A stretch of 64,000 nucleotides of DNA from Microbacterium sp. SS28 (GCF_022761035.1 NZ_JAKWJP010000005.1:444794-508793); one strand, 5' to 3'. Shown: positions 44,837 to 53,970, counted from the first letter of the stretch. A program made the numbers and translations. The notes: generated by a model from the letters alone, not told the origin.

Positions 44837-45046
44837 TCAGCCGGCCTGTGGAAGCCCATCGGATATCGCCTGTCGGATCCGCCAGACAGGAAAACCGCTG
44901 AGTTGCGCTATCAGGTCGACATCGAACTCATGCTCGAAGTAGGCCACCCGCACCGCCCGGATGCGCGAAGGAATGTCAGCGAACGAAAGAGCGAATTCGG
45001 TGGCGTAGCGCTCCCAGACGCTGACCTCATACCCCGGTGCCGTCAC
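44837..45046 (-). CDS. Small HTH-like protein (69 aa)
   Basis: A 69-aa reading frame from GTG 45046 with an excellent ribosome-binding site (GGGAGGAGGTG, 45052-45062). The second half, IRAVRVAYFEHEFDVDLIAQLSGFPVWRIRQAISDGL, has helix-turn-helix character: Leu-Ile-Ala-x-Leu-Ser-Gly then Val-x-x-Ile-Arg-Gln-Ala-Ile, like sigma-region-4 or Fis-type HTHs. It is divergent from the flavin oxidase. A start at 45133 (98 aa) is possible. Role as a regulator is inferred. Confidence 0.6.
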   Translation of the reverse strand: MTAPGYEVSVWERYATEFALSFADIPSRIRAVRVAYFEHEFDVDLIAQLSGFPVWRIRQAISDGLPQAG

Positions 45047-45317
45047 GTATCTCACCTCCTCCCGGGTGCGACTCTCAGGAGCGGTCCAACTTTGATGCGA
45101 TGCTACGACAATCGTGTTACCTCCATGAGACATCCAGATTCCGGGGAAGCTCCTTTCGCACGATGGAGTTCGCGCGGCCGGCTCCTTCGGTCGCCAGCCA
45201 TGCGCCCTTGACGGTGCCGCACGAGCCGAGGATCGTGGTCGTCAACCCGGCACCTGGCGCCCCCGTGCGCACCGTGCGGTCGTGCCATGCCCGTTGCGAC
45301 CGAAGGAGAGTGCTGTC

Positions 45318-46694
45318 ATGTCCGCCACCGTCGTCGAGTCCCTGCGGAATGAGCTGGCCGATGCCGTCGTCGCCGAAGGCGACCCCGGCTACGACGAGGC
45401 TCGAATCGTGTACAACGCGATGATCGATAGACGGCCGACGGCGGTCGTGCGGTGCAGGAGCACTGCGGATGTCGCAACCGTCGTGCGCGCCGCCGCGGAA
45501 TCCGGGACCGACGTGGCGATCCGAGGCGGCGGACACAGCGTGCCGGGATTCGGCACCGCGGACGGCGCCGTCGTGGCCGATCTCGGAGGACTCACATCCG
45601 TGGAGGTCGATCCCGCTTCGGCCACCGCAGAGGTCGGCGGCGGAGCGACGTGGGGCATGTTCAACGACGCGGCGGGGGCACACGGGCTTGCGACGACGGG
45701 CGGCATCATCTCGACGACGGGCGTCGGCGGGCTGACGCTCGGAGGTGGGATCGGCTATCTCGCGCGCGGTCACGGCCTCTCATGCGACAACCTGCTCGCC
45801 GCCGAAGTCGTGCTGGCCGACGGCCGAGTGGTCACCGCGAGCGCGGACGAAGAGGCGGATCTCTTCTGGGCACTCCGCGGAGGCGGTGGCAACTTCGGCG
45901 TCGTGACGAAGTTCCGCTTCCAGCTGCATCCCGTATCCGAGATCTTCGGCGGGCCGACATTCTTCGAGCTCGCCGACGGGCCCGCCATCCTCGAGCACTT
46001 CCAAGAGGTCGCGCGGACCGCTCCCCGCGAGTTCGGCGGGTTCCCGGCATTCCAGATCGCGCCGCCCTTGCCGTTCGTTCCGGAAGACCGTGCCGGAGAG
46101 CCGTTCCTCGCCGTCATCTTCTGCTACAACGGGCCCGCCGCGGAGGGCGAGAAGATCGTCCAAGGGTTCCGTGACGTCGCGAAGCCCGTGGCGGAGGCGG
46201 TGGGGCCCATGCCCTACCCGGCGCTGAACGGCGCTTTCGACGCTCTCGTGCCGCCCGGTCTGCAGCACTACTGGAAGGCGACATTCGTCGACGAACTCAC
46301 CCCCGAGGCGATCACCGTGCACATGCAGCACGGACCGCTGGTCCCCACGGTCAATTCGACTGTGCACTTCTACCCGATCAACGGCGCCTGCCATGACGTC
46401 GCCCCGGACGCGACGGCGTTCGGGCACCGTGACGCGAACTTCGCGATCGTGATCGCGGGGATGTGGCCGGACCCCGCCGCGAACACGGCGAACACGGCCT
46501 GGGTGAAGGACTACTTCGGGGCGGTCGAGGGCTTCGGTCAGGGAGGCGGATACGTCAACTTCCTCTCACAGGATGACCAGCCGCAAGCACCCGTGAACTA
46601 CGGCGCGAACTACGCCCGGCTCCGCGAAGTCAAGCGCGCCTACGACCCGGACAACATCTTCCACATCAACCAGAACATCTCTCCCGCGGCGTGA
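45318..46694 (+). CDS. Bicovalent FAD-linked oxidase (berberine-bridge type)
   Basis: A 458-aa oxidase of the VAO/PCMH family. RGGGHSVPG places H73 and LARGHGLSCDNL places C156 for the two covalent FAD links. ADEEADLFWALRGGGGNFGVVTKF closes the FAD domain and the C-terminal YDPDNIFHINQNI is the BBE signature. No Tat or Sec signal visible, so cytoplasmic. ATG 45318 has GAAGGAGAG upstream. Substrate may be a sugar or secondary metabolite. Confidence 0.92.
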   Translation: MSATVVESLRNELADAVVAEGDPGYDEARIVYNAMIDRRPTAVVRCRSTADVATVVRAAAESGTDVAIRGGGHSVPGFGTADGAVVADLGGLTSVEVDPASATAEVGGGATWGMFNDAAGAHGLATTGGIISTTGVGGLTLGGGIGYLARGHGLSCDNLLAAEVVLADGRVVTASADEEADLFWALRGGGGNFGVVTKFRFQLHPVSEIFGGPTFFELADGPAILEHFQEVARTAPREFGGFPAFQIAPPLPFVPEDRAGEPFLAVIFCYNGPAAEGEKIVQGFRDVAKPVAEAVGPMPYPALNGAFDALVPPGLQHYWKATFVDELTPEAITVHMQHGPLVPTVNSTVHFYPINGACHDVAPDATAFGHRDANFAIVIAGMWPDPAANTANTAWVKDYFGAVEGFGQGGGYVNFLSQDDQPQAPVNYGANYARLREVKRAYDPDNIFHINQNISPAA

Positions 46695-46845
46695 CGTTCC
46701 CCTCGCGGATGGGACGGCACGCCCGCGATCAGGCGGCGTCGCATGCCCTCGACGCGCCGCTCAGTCGCGCGAAGTCGGTTCACCTTGCCGGAGGGTTCCT
46801 GTCCGCGCAGGCGGCAGTACCCGAGCGCGCGAGCAGTGCGAGTCG

Positions 46846-47142
46846 TCAGCTCGGGCGGTCTGAGTTCTCGACATCCCGGCCTTGAGCCGCGCCCATCCGC
46901 CAGCCGGCGAGGAGAGCAAGGCAAAGCAGCCCCGCAGTTGTCAACACGAACCCCACGACGGTGACGCGGGAGAGGAATACCCCGTCTCCGCCCGGAGTGA
47001 AGGCGGCCTCGGCAAGGGGCTGGTAGGCGAACCAGCCGAACGTCACCGGCGTAAGCAATCCAACGACGACCACTGCGACACCTGACAGGACGATCAGCCC
47101 TGCGATCACCCAAAGGACCGATGCTCGACCGATTCGCGCCAT
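46846..47142 (-). CDS. Small two-segment membrane protein
   Basis: A 98-aa protein with two hydrophobic segments, VLWVIAGLIVLSGVAVVVVGLL near the start and VTVVGFVLTTAGLLCLALLAG near the end, separated by an exposed loop. No known domain. Start MARIG at 47142; the longer frame upstream is not protein-like. Confidence 0.65.
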   Translation of the reverse strand: MARIGRASVLWVIAGLIVLSGVAVVVVGLLTPVTFGWFAYQPLAEAAFTPGGDGVFLSRVTVVGFVLTTAGLLCLALLAGWRMGAAQGRDVENSDRPS

Positions 47143-47285
47143 GCTCCGACAGTAGTTCGGCGGAAGGCGCTGCCGGGATCTGCTTGCGGGCGCGGGGGTC
47201 GAGAGGCGGCAGCGCCCAGTAGCCCCCCAAAGCCTGCCGTCGAGACTTAGATTTGGACACAACCGAGACGTAGAGGATGCATCGG

Positions 47286-47621
47286 ATGCCGAAGACCTCA
47301 CTCATCGCTGTCGTTCGACATGAACTCGCTCACGCGCGCGATGCGCCCAGCGGCAGGAGTGCTCGCACCCTGCACGGCGGACACGAACACCGACTTCGGC
47401 AAACCGTCATCGCCCTCCGCGCAGGAGAGCAACTGGCCGAACACGCCAGTCCCGGCGAGGCCACCGTTCAGGTGCTCCACGGTCGAATCACACTGCGCGC
47501 AGGGGACGTCTTCTGGAACGGTTCCGTCGGCGACCTGCTGATCGTGCCGGACCGATCCCACTCCCTCGAAGCCGTCGAGGATGCGGCCATTCTGCTGACC
47601 GTCGTCACGACACGCAGCTAA
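47286..47621 (+). CDS. Cupin-domain protein
   Basis: A 111-aa single-domain cupin. The conserved strands appear as VIALRAGEQLAEHASPGEATVQVLHGRITLRAGDVFWNGSVGDLLIVPDRSHSLEAVEDAAILL; one His (EHASPGEA) and one late His (SHSLEA) are the metal-binding candidates. ATG 47286 preferred; ATG 47277 is possible. Function unknown. Confidence 0.8.
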   Translation: MPKTSLIAVVRHELAHARDAPSGRSARTLHGGHEHRLRQTVIALRAGEQLAEHASPGEATVQVLHGRITLRAGDVFWNGSVGDLLIVPDRSHSLEAVEDAAILLTVVTTRS

Positions 47622-47850
47622 AGTCGCACTCTGTGTCGGGTGGGTGTCGTTGCCGTAGCGGCTTGTGTGGCAGGTGGCAGGCGAACATCATCTGTGTGTG
47701 GGGAGATTGACCGGAATCCCTGATTTCGGCAATGACCGCGTCGCTGACGTGGCCGGTACCGATCGTGACAGTCTGCGGTGAGGCAGGCGATCCGGTGGAC
47801 TGGCAATCGGGACTCCTCAGGTGCGCAAACCCGAAGAAGGGACGCCAGTC

Positions 47851-48855
47851 ATGCCACTTCCCCTCGTTGAGCTCCACCTCCACCTCGAGGGCACCCTGGA
47901 ACCGGACTTCATCCTCGAACGTGCCGCCGCAAACGACATCGAGCTGCCCTGGACGACGCTTGAGGACCTGCTCCCGCGCTACGAATTCACGGACCTGCAA
48001 TCGTTCCTGGACCTGCTGTACACGAACGTCGAAGTCCTCCGGAGCCGGGAAGACTTCGCTGAGATGACGAGGAGGTACTTGCGCCGAGCAGCCAAGGCCG
48101 GCGTCAAGCATGCGGAGGTGTCCTTTGACATCCAGGCGCACATTCGCCGGGGTGTCCCCATGGATGTCGTTGTGCGCGGCATTCGCGACGCACTCGACGC
48201 CAGTGTCGAAGAATTCGACATCACCACCAAACTGATCGCATCCTTTTGGCGTGATCGCCCCGTCGAGGAGGCCATCGAACTACTTACCGCGATGCTCGAC
48301 GCCGGCTATGCGATCGACGCCGTCGGCCTCGACTCTGCCGAAGTCGGCTACCCTCCATCGCTGTTCGTCGAACTCTATGAATTCGCGCGCAGCAAAGGGC
48401 TTCGCGCCGTCGCGCACGCCGGCGAAGAAGGACCCGCCAACTACGTTCGCGACGCCCTCGATCTCCTCCACGCAGAACGGATCGACCACGGTATACGCAG
48501 CCTCGAAGACGACGACCTTGTCCAACGCCTCGTACGCGACCAGGTACCGCTGACTGTTTGTCCCCTCTCGAACGTCCGACTTCGGACCGTCCCAGCTTTG
48601 AGCGACCACCCGCTGCCCCGGATGCTGGCGCTGGGCATCAACGTGAGCGTGCACTCCGACGACCCTTCGTACTTCGGGGGCTACATCGATGACAACTTCG
48701 ACGCAGTTGCATCCACGTTCAATCTCAGTGAAGAGGACGTGGGACGACTGACACTCAACGCCGTCGACTCTTCCTTCCTGGATCCTGAAGCGAAAGCGCG
48801 CCTCAGGAGTCAGGTTCGACTCGGCAATACTCAAGGGAGTCTTGTCGAGGACTGA
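47851..48855 (+). CDS. Adenine deaminase-type aminohydrolase (adenosine deaminase family)
   Basis: A 334-aa metal-dependent deaminase. Metal and catalytic residues are intact: H9/H11 (ELHLHLEG), H189 and E192 (AHAGEEGP), H213 (IDHGI) and D270-D271 (HSDDP). The phrases HAEVSFDIQAHIRRGVP and SDDPSYFGGYIDDNF fit bacterial/fungal adenine deaminases better than adenosine deaminases, which lack the YFGGY element. It would release ammonia from adenine for purine salvage. Substrate choice is inferred from motifs only. Confidence 0.86.
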   Translation: MPLPLVELHLHLEGTLEPDFILERAAANDIELPWTTLEDLLPRYEFTDLQSFLDLLYTNVEVLRSREDFAEMTRRYLRRAAKAGVKHAEVSFDIQAHIRRGVPMDVVVRGIRDALDASVEEFDITTKLIASFWRDRPVEEAIELLTAMLDAGYAIDAVGLDSAEVGYPPSLFVELYEFARSKGLRAVAHAGEEGPANYVRDALDLLHAERIDHGIRSLEDDDLVQRLVRDQVPLTVCPLSNVRLRTVPALSDHPLPRMLALGINVSVHSDDPSYFGGYIDDNFDAVASTFNLSEEDVGRLTLNAVDSSFLDPEAKARLRSQVRLGNTQGSLVED

Positions 48856-48880
48856 GGTCAGCCATCGCGACCGTGCGCTG

Positions 48881-48905
48881 ACGGATCCGAATCCGGGCGG
48901 CGCCC
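48881..48905 (+). repeat. Extragenic repeat copy C (partial)
   Basis: ACGGATCCGAATCCGGGC matches copy B (42670-42694) at 21 of 25 positions. It starts 26 nt after the deaminase stop. Confidence 0.45.
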
Positions 48906-49010
48906 GGACCAGGCCCGAATGTGCTGCAGGGGGCCGACTCACCGGATCCGTAGGTGAGCGGGAGGAGCTGGTGTCGGGCGTCGGTCTCCGTCATGCGGTT
49001 GTCGCTGGTC

Positions 49011-49039
49011 TTGTCATCGCCTTCATAGCTGGCTAGATT
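49011..49039 (+). promoter_or_regulatory. Sigma-70 type promoter of the mini transcription unit
   Basis: TTGTCA at 49011-49016 and TAGATT at 49034-49039 are separated by exactly 17 nt, a good housekeeping promoter fit and unusually AT-rich here. Confidence 0.55.
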
Positions 49040-49069
49040 CGCCTTGTTCCCGAGGGAAGGACACAGACT

Positions 49070-49090
49070 ATGGGCACCCGCATTCATTGA
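49070..49090 (+). CDS. Six-codon mini-ORF (possible leader peptide)
   Basis: ATG at 49070 with GGGAAGGA about 10 nt upstream encodes the hexapeptide MGTRIH and stops at TGA 49088-49090, 12 nt before a terminator hairpin. It may be a leader peptide, a decoy ORF of a small RNA, or chance. No structural gene follows for 300 bp. Confidence 0.4.
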   Translation: MGTRIH

Positions 49091-49102
49091 AATACCAAAG
49101 CG

Positions 49103-49133
49103 AGCCCCCGCCCGACTTGTTCGCGCGGGGGCT
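49103..49133 (+). terminator. Rho-independent-type hairpin
   Basis: Perfect 9-bp stem AGCCCCCGC / GCGGGGGCT (49103-49111 and 49125-49133) with a 13-nt loop, followed by TTCGTCTT. It ends the mini transcription unit and may also stop read-through from the deaminase gene. Confidence 0.7.
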
Positions 49134-49433
49134 TCGTCTTGGCCGAGATCCGATGCCCGCGAGGATCCTTGATCGGGCGGTGTCGACGGACGCCGCGTGC
49201 GAACTGTGGCGCGATCGCCGGGAGCCCCGCTGGCGACCCCTGCGCTCGTTCCGGTGGTCGTCGATCGGGCTTGGGTTCGCGCTTGGTCCTGGTCCACGTG
49301 AGTGACGACTGCTCCCCCGTGCGAGAGAGCTTCTCAATAGTCTGATCGGCAGTGACGGGAACGCCGGTCAGGAGTTCTGTTCCGAGACGCCCTTTGAGGT
49401 GTCACCGACGGCCCGCGTCGGGAAGGGGCAACG
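49134..49433. other. Gene-free spacer
   Basis: These 300 nt between the terminator hairpin and the propeller lipoprotein gene have no supported gene. Short frames here lack start signals. A promoter for the downstream gene must be present, but I cannot place it. Confidence 0.5.
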
Positions 49434-50549
49434 ATGCCGCCGCTCCAGGGTTCCAAGAACCGGGTTGATCGCTGGTCGAGGTCCGGGCCGCGTGTGCAAC
49501 GGCGATTGCGACGACTGGGGTGGCCGTGGCTCGTGACAGTCACCGCCGCCTCCATCGCCGGCTGTTCTGGTGGTGTATCTCCTGAGCCATCAACTGCTGC
49601 GCCCGGCGAGCCGACCAGCGTCGAGAGGGTCGACGCCGCGACGGGCGAGGTCCTCGACGAATGGACCATACTCGCGGAGATCGGCGTCGGGGGCGGGTTC
49701 GGGAGCGTCGTCGTTGATGGCGACGACACCTGGGTGCTCAACACGGCAGATCAGACGGTCAGCCGGATCGACGCCCAAGACCACGACGTGACCGCCACCA
49801 TCCCCTTCAATGGCGGAAGTGACCCCGGGGATCTGACGCTTGCCTCCGGTGGCGTATGGGCGACCGATCCCTCCGGCGACAGCATCAGCCGCGTGGACGT
49901 GGAGAGCAACCAGGTCGATGCCGTGCTTCCGATCGAGTCGCTGCCGACCGGGCTGGTCACGGCTGACGGTGACGTCTGGGTGGCGAACCACCACGGGTCC
50001 CCCAGCGCATCAGTGTGGCGCATCGATGCACAGACCAACGAAGTCGTCGCCCGCATTCCCATCGGCGGGTCCACTGAAGGCCCGCAGTGGTTGGCAGAAG
50101 GCAGCGGGTCAGTGTGGGTGGGCGTGCCCGGCATGAGCGCTGTGGTACGCATAGAGACGCAGAGCAACACTCCGATAGCCACCATCCCGGTGCCCGACGG
50201 CGGTGTGTGCGGCAATCTCATCGCCGACGAGACCGCAGTGTGGGCGGCATCGGGCCTCTGCGGAGACGGAGCCCTCACGCGAATCGACCCGACCACGAAC
50301 ACGGTCGCTGCTCGTATCGACTCGGCGCTGTGGCGCGCGGTCTTCGGCGGGACGCTCGCGTTCGGGTCCGTGTGGATCGCCACCGATCGGGGAATCTTTG
50401 AAGTGAACCCGACGAATAACGTCGTGGTCAGTCGGCTGACATTGAAAGGTCGGGATGCCTTCGGCGGCGATCTGGCCGCGGACGATCGATCGCTGTGGAT
50501 CCATGACGGAGTACGCGGGACCGTGGTGCGGATCGAGGCGCCTGACTGA
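49434..50549 (+). CDS. Secreted beta-propeller lipoprotein (YVTN/Vgb-like)
   Basis: A 371-aa lipoprotein: basic start, hydrophobic WPWLVTVTAASIAGC with lipobox IAGC. The mature protein is made of propeller blades with the recurring phrase xVWVxN/D..xxxSRID/IDxxTNxVxATIP (DQTVSRIDAQDHDVTATIP; VWRIDAQTNEVVARIP; LTRIDPTTNTVAARI). Such proteins often bind ligands or partner proteins at the surface. No enzyme motif is evident. Confidence 0.82.
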   Translation: MPPLQGSKNRVDRWSRSGPRVQRRLRRLGWPWLVTVTAASIAGCSGGVSPEPSTAAPGEPTSVERVDAATGEVLDEWTILAEIGVGGGFGSVVVDGDDTWVLNTADQTVSRIDAQDHDVTATIPFNGGSDPGDLTLASGGVWATDPSGDSISRVDVESNQVDAVLPIESLPTGLVTADGDVWVANHHGSPSASVWRIDAQTNEVVARIPIGGSTEGPQWLAEGSGSVWVGVPGMSAVVRIETQSNTPIATIPVPDGGVCGNLIADETAVWAASGLCGDGALTRIDPTTNTVAARIDSALWRAVFGGTLAFGSVWIATDRGIFEVNPTNNVVVSRLTLKGRDAFGGDLAADDRSLWIHDGVRGTVVRIEAPD

Positions 50550-50744
50550 AGTGGGGCGCGTTGTCTCGAGAACTGCGTAGTCGCGCTCGCAGACCCTTCT
50601 GTGAGTGCGGTTGCCGTTGACGCGATCGAGGTGGTGCTTGCAGATGAAGCCCGTTTCCGGAGCGCGCATCTCTGAGCGGGTGCCGCTGGCCGGTGTTAGC
50701 CTCTGACTGGATCGGGCGACGTCGTCTCAGATCGTGAGGTGCCC

Positions 50745-51605
50745 ATGGCTTGGTGGACCATGAGTCGCCTTGTCCGCAGCGGTGCGCGGTCATCTGCCGG
50801 ACGATTCGCGTTGAGAGTCGCACGGGATCTGGCCGACCTGGGCCTCATCGATCGTGGCATGACCCTCGCGGCGCACACCTTCACCTCGGTCCTGCCGATC
50901 TTGATCGTCGTGGGCGCGGTGCAGTCCAGACTCGACACTCGCACGGCCGCGATCTTCGCAGAGCACATGGGCTTCGATGCGGCCACGGCCGAGATTCTGG
51001 AGAATTCCTTGCCGGGCGGCGCGCAGGAGCTTCGCGCGACAGGTGTCATCGGCGTGATCCTGCTCGTCATCGCCGCGACTTCCTTTGCGCGGGCTCTGGA
51101 ACGGAGCCTTCGCAGGATCTGGCGCACGCCCGCCGTGAGCCTGAAGTTCGCCTGGCGGTGGCTCGCGGCGGTTACTGCGGTCGTCATCGGAATCGCGGTG
51201 GTCGTCGCGACGCGCATCATCATTCGCGATGAGGGAGCACTGCCCGTGATCGAGTTCATCGCCGAGGTCCTGCTGTGGGGCGCGCTGTGGTGGATCGCAT
51301 CCTGGATCGTCGTCAATCGCCGGGTCAGCCTCCGGGAACTGCTGCCCGGCTCCGTCCTCGCGGGGATCGGATTCGCCGTGGCCGGAAGAGTCGGCCGAGT
51401 GTTCTTGCCACCGCTGCTCGCGGACTCGGCACAGCGATTCGGCGTGCTGGGCATGGCATTCACATACATCGGATGGCTGCTGGTGCTGGCATGCATTCTG
51501 CTCATCGCGGTGACAGTCGGGCGAATCGTCTATCTCACATACTCAGGGCGAGCGTGGCGTCATTCCGCTTCGAGGTTCCGAGGCGATGCTCGCTCTGCGC
51601 CCTGA
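50745..51605 (+). CDS. YihY/BrkB-family membrane protein
   Basis: A 286-aa multi-pass membrane protein. DLGLIDRGMTLAAHTFTSVLPILIVVGAV near the start, TSFARALERSLRRIWRTP and LLPGSVLAGIGFAVAGRVGRVFLPPLLADSAQRFGVLGMAFTYIGWL are characteristic of the YihY/BrkB family. Its transport or envelope role is not settled in the family. ATG 50745 with GAGGTG upstream. Confidence 0.88.
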   Translation: MAWWTMSRLVRSGARSSAGRFALRVARDLADLGLIDRGMTLAAHTFTSVLPILIVVGAVQSRLDTRTAAIFAEHMGFDAATAEILENSLPGGAQELRATGVIGVILLVIAATSFARALERSLRRIWRTPAVSLKFAWRWLAAVTAVVIGIAVVVATRIIIRDEGALPVIEFIAEVLLWGALWWIASWIVVNRRVSLRELLPGSVLAGIGFAVAGRVGRVFLPPLLADSAQRFGVLGMAFTYIGWLLVLACILLIAVTVGRIVYLTYSGRAWRHSASRFRGDARSAP

Positions 51606-51772
51606 AAGTCAGCGGGCAGCGACAAGCGCGACGCCCACCATTCGACATCATTCCGACAAGCTGGATCCCGCGACCGGCATGTGCTAGTTCTGGCTGAGAC
51701 CATCTGTCCGATGGGGAAGGGCTGAACGCCTGCCATGACTCCCAACGACCGCGCCAACGTCGAGATATCCGC

Positions 51773-52129
51773 ATGACGGATGACGCTGGATCTCACCTGG
51801 ACGGCGCCGCCGTCTCTGGCCGATCCACCGCCCAGATACGTACGGGGAGGATCGGCTGGTTCCTCTGGCTGATCCTGCTGATCGCAACCGGGTGGCAAGT
51901 GATGAACGCCTTCGGCTTCCTCCTGCACGGCGCATTCGGCGGAGACCTCTACCTGAGCGAAGTAGCCACGTGGGTCACGATTGGGCGGATACTCCTCGTG
52001 GCGTCGATCGTGTGCTGTGTGCTCGGAGTGATCGCCGAGCGCTGGGTGCTCTTCTCCCTCGCTGTGGTGATCACTCTGGTTGCGGTGGTGATGAACCTCG
52101 TGGAATGGAACGTGGGAGGGGCGTCGTGA
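51773..52129 (+). CDS. Small membrane protein (118 aa)
   Basis: Three hydrophobic segments (IGWFLWLILLIATGWQVMNAFGFLL; ILLVASIVCCVLGVIAERWV; LFSLAVVITLVAVVMNLV) after a polar 25-residue N-terminus. No family recognised. It is convergent with the lipoprotein gene, 18 bp apart. Confidence 0.68.
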   Translation: MTDDAGSHLDGAAVSGRSTAQIRTGRIGWFLWLILLIATGWQVMNAFGFLLHGAFGGDLYLSEVATWVTIGRILLVASIVCCVLGVIAERWVLFSLAVVITLVAVVMNLVEWNVGGAS

Positions 52130-52147
52130 TTGACCACACCCCCTTCG

Positions 52148-52720
52148 TCACCCTTGGGGCGCGTCAAAATGGGGACCGCCTTGGAACAGCACGAGGTAGT
52201 CAGCGTTCGGGAACAGCATGACCTGCTGGAACGCTGGACCCGATTGGCTGACGGAGAGGCCTTGAGTCTGCGTCCACGCCTCACCCTTCAGCTTCCACAT
52301 AGCGTTGGGGTTGCTGGGGTCGTCGGTGTACCCGGCGGCAGCTGCCGCGTCCTCGATCGTCTGCTGGAGTTGTTCGCCGTTGGGCACCTGCACCCAGTAG
52401 ACCGAGAACATGCTCGGCCCACTGATTGCGCACGTCGCACCGTCCGGCAGCTCGACACCAGTCTGAGATTCGACTTCCTCAAGGGTGGTTTCCGTGCCCT
52501 TGTTGAAGGTGAGCGCCTCCTCGGTGCATCCTTCCTGGGTCTCTGCAGCAGCAGCGGTATTCGAGGCGGTCGGTGTCGGTGCGGGTGCGGCGGTCTCCGG
52601 GGCAGCGGCCGCGGGTTCGGTCGCGAGGGCGGGGGCGGGTGAGCTTTGGGCGCAGCCCGTGGCACCAAAGAGGATCACGATGGATGTCGCAACCAAAGCG
52701 ACTCCCAGTCTCAGCTTCAT
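52148..52720 (-). CDS. Hypothetical lipoprotein
   Basis: A 190-aa lipoprotein: KLRLGVALVATSIVILFGATGC with lipobox ATGC, an Ala/Pro/Thr linker, then a ~120-residue domain (GCTEEALTFNKGTETTLEEVESQTGVELPDGATC...WKLKGEAWTQTQGLSVSQSG) with two further cysteines that could pair. Family unknown. ATG 52720 is set by the signal peptide. Confidence 0.7.
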   Translation of the reverse strand: MKLRLGVALVATSIVILFGATGCAQSSPAPALATEPAAAAPETAAPAPTPTASNTAAAAETQEGCTEEALTFNKGTETTLEEVESQTGVELPDGATCAISGPSMFSVYWVQVPNGEQLQQTIEDAAAAAGYTDDPSNPNAMWKLKGEAWTQTQGLSVSQSGPAFQQVMLFPNADYLVLFQGGPHFDAPQG

Positions 52721-53034
52721 GTCCGGTTCCCCCCACATACAAAGAACGTGTCCGCACGAGCAGCCAGGGGTGCAACCGACAGGGCGGATGATGTGCCCTC
52801 GACACTCGAGCGGAGATGGTCGTCCTCCACCGCGTCTCGAGAGACGGCGGTCCGGGATGAACCGCCCAAGCTGGCCCACCGGGTCCCCGGATGACAGCAG
52901 GATGGCACTCCCCGCGGCGTCCGACAAGGGGTGCGGTGTGGTCTCGTCGGGATGAGAATGAGCACGCACGACAAGGTCCCGCGCCGTGCGACACGATTTC
53001 GACGCGCGATGCGCCGAGGAGGGGAGGTGGCGCG
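52721..53034. other. Divergent intergenic region
   Basis: These 314 nt separate two divergent lipoprotein genes and must hold both promoters. I see no convincing hairpin, repeat or additional gene. The open frames that cross it are GC-driven shadows. Confidence 0.5.
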
Positions 53035-53859
53035 TTGTCCAGGGCAAGCAGGGGGCCGCTGTTCATTGCGGTCGTTTCGGTGGTTCTGATCAGTGGTTGC
53101 GCTGGCACGCCTGTGCCGGACTCCGAAGCGAGCACTGCGACACCGGTGGATCCGATGGCCGAGGCTGTCGTCGACGACTCATTCGCCGTCGACGGCGATC
53201 GGTCGCTCCATCTCGAGTGCTTCGGCGCGGGGCGTCCGGTGATCGTGTTCGACGCTGGAACCGACACTGCGGGTGCGTCGTTCTGGCGGAGCGAAAGAGT
53301 ATTCCGCGACCTCGCCCACGACACTGAAGTGTGCGCGTACGACCGAGCAGGGCTGGGTGAGAGCGATCCGGCGCCCGATCACGCGCGCGTCCTCGACGAC
53401 GCCGTCGCAGACCTTGATGCGTTGCTCACGGCAGCGGCGATTCCTGGGCCGTATGTCCTCGTCGGCTCGTCCGGCGGTGGCTTCAACGTGTACCAGCACG
53501 CGGGGCGGCATCCGCAGAACGTCACTGGACTTGTGATGCTGGACGTTCCGCGCGGGCAGTCCTCGATCACCGAGGAGGAACTCGGCGGGACGTGGCGCGA
53601 CAACTCGGAGCACATGGACTACGTGTCTATCGAACACCAGATGGATCTCGCTCGGCTGCCGATCCCCGCGATCCCCGTGACAGTCGTCGCGGCGTCGAAC
53701 GGGCAGTCCGCGGATCCTGCAGAGCAGAAGGTCTGGCTGGAGGGCAGTTCGCACCCGGTGTTCGTCACACTCAGCGGGGGCCACGAGATCTACCGGGATG
53801 CCCCAGAGGAAACGGCGCAGGAGATCCGAAAGGTGCTGGAACTCGCCCGGGCGCAGTGA
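53035..53859 (+). CDS. Exported alpha/beta hydrolase (lipoprotein)
   Basis: A 274-aa lipoprotein hydrolase. TTG 53035 is chosen because GGAGGGGAGG precedes it and it begins a clean signal peptide (SRASRGPLFIAVVSVVLISGC). HLECFGAGRPVIVFDAGTD is the family start, VCAYDRAGLGESDPAP follows, and the nucleophile elbow is VGSSGGGFN, with GSS-G in place of GHS-G; SGGHEIYRDAPEETAQEI holds the catalytic His. The surface esterase substrate is unknown. Confidence 0.82.
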   Translation: MSRASRGPLFIAVVSVVLISGCAGTPVPDSEASTATPVDPMAEAVVDDSFAVDGDRSLHLECFGAGRPVIVFDAGTDTAGASFWRSERVFRDLAHDTEVCAYDRAGLGESDPAPDHARVLDDAVADLDALLTAAAIPGPYVLVGSSGGGFNVYQHAGRHPQNVTGLVMLDVPRGQSSITEEELGGTWRDNSEHMDYVSIEHQMDLARLPIPAIPVTVVAASNGQSADPAEQKVWLEGSSHPVFVTLSGGHEIYRDAPEETAQEIRKVLELARAQ

Positions 53860-53970
53860 TGCCAAGTCCGGTGCGTTGGGGGTCCGTGCGGGAGGTCGAG
53901 GATCCGATCTACCGATGCCCGAGCCCTCGGCCGCGGGGCTGGCTCACATGCGGTCGGGGATGATCGAGTC

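Noticed and set aside
45117-45317. Minus-strand frame with AGLTTTILGSCGTVKGAWL upstream of the oxidase
   Set aside because: The frame continues as antisense of the oxidase, has no start signal and no family; only the small HTH-like gene further left has support.
49087-49305. 72-codon plus-strand frame after the mini-ORF
   Set aside because: It reads through the terminator hairpin, lacks a ribosome-binding site and is Arg/Pro-biased.
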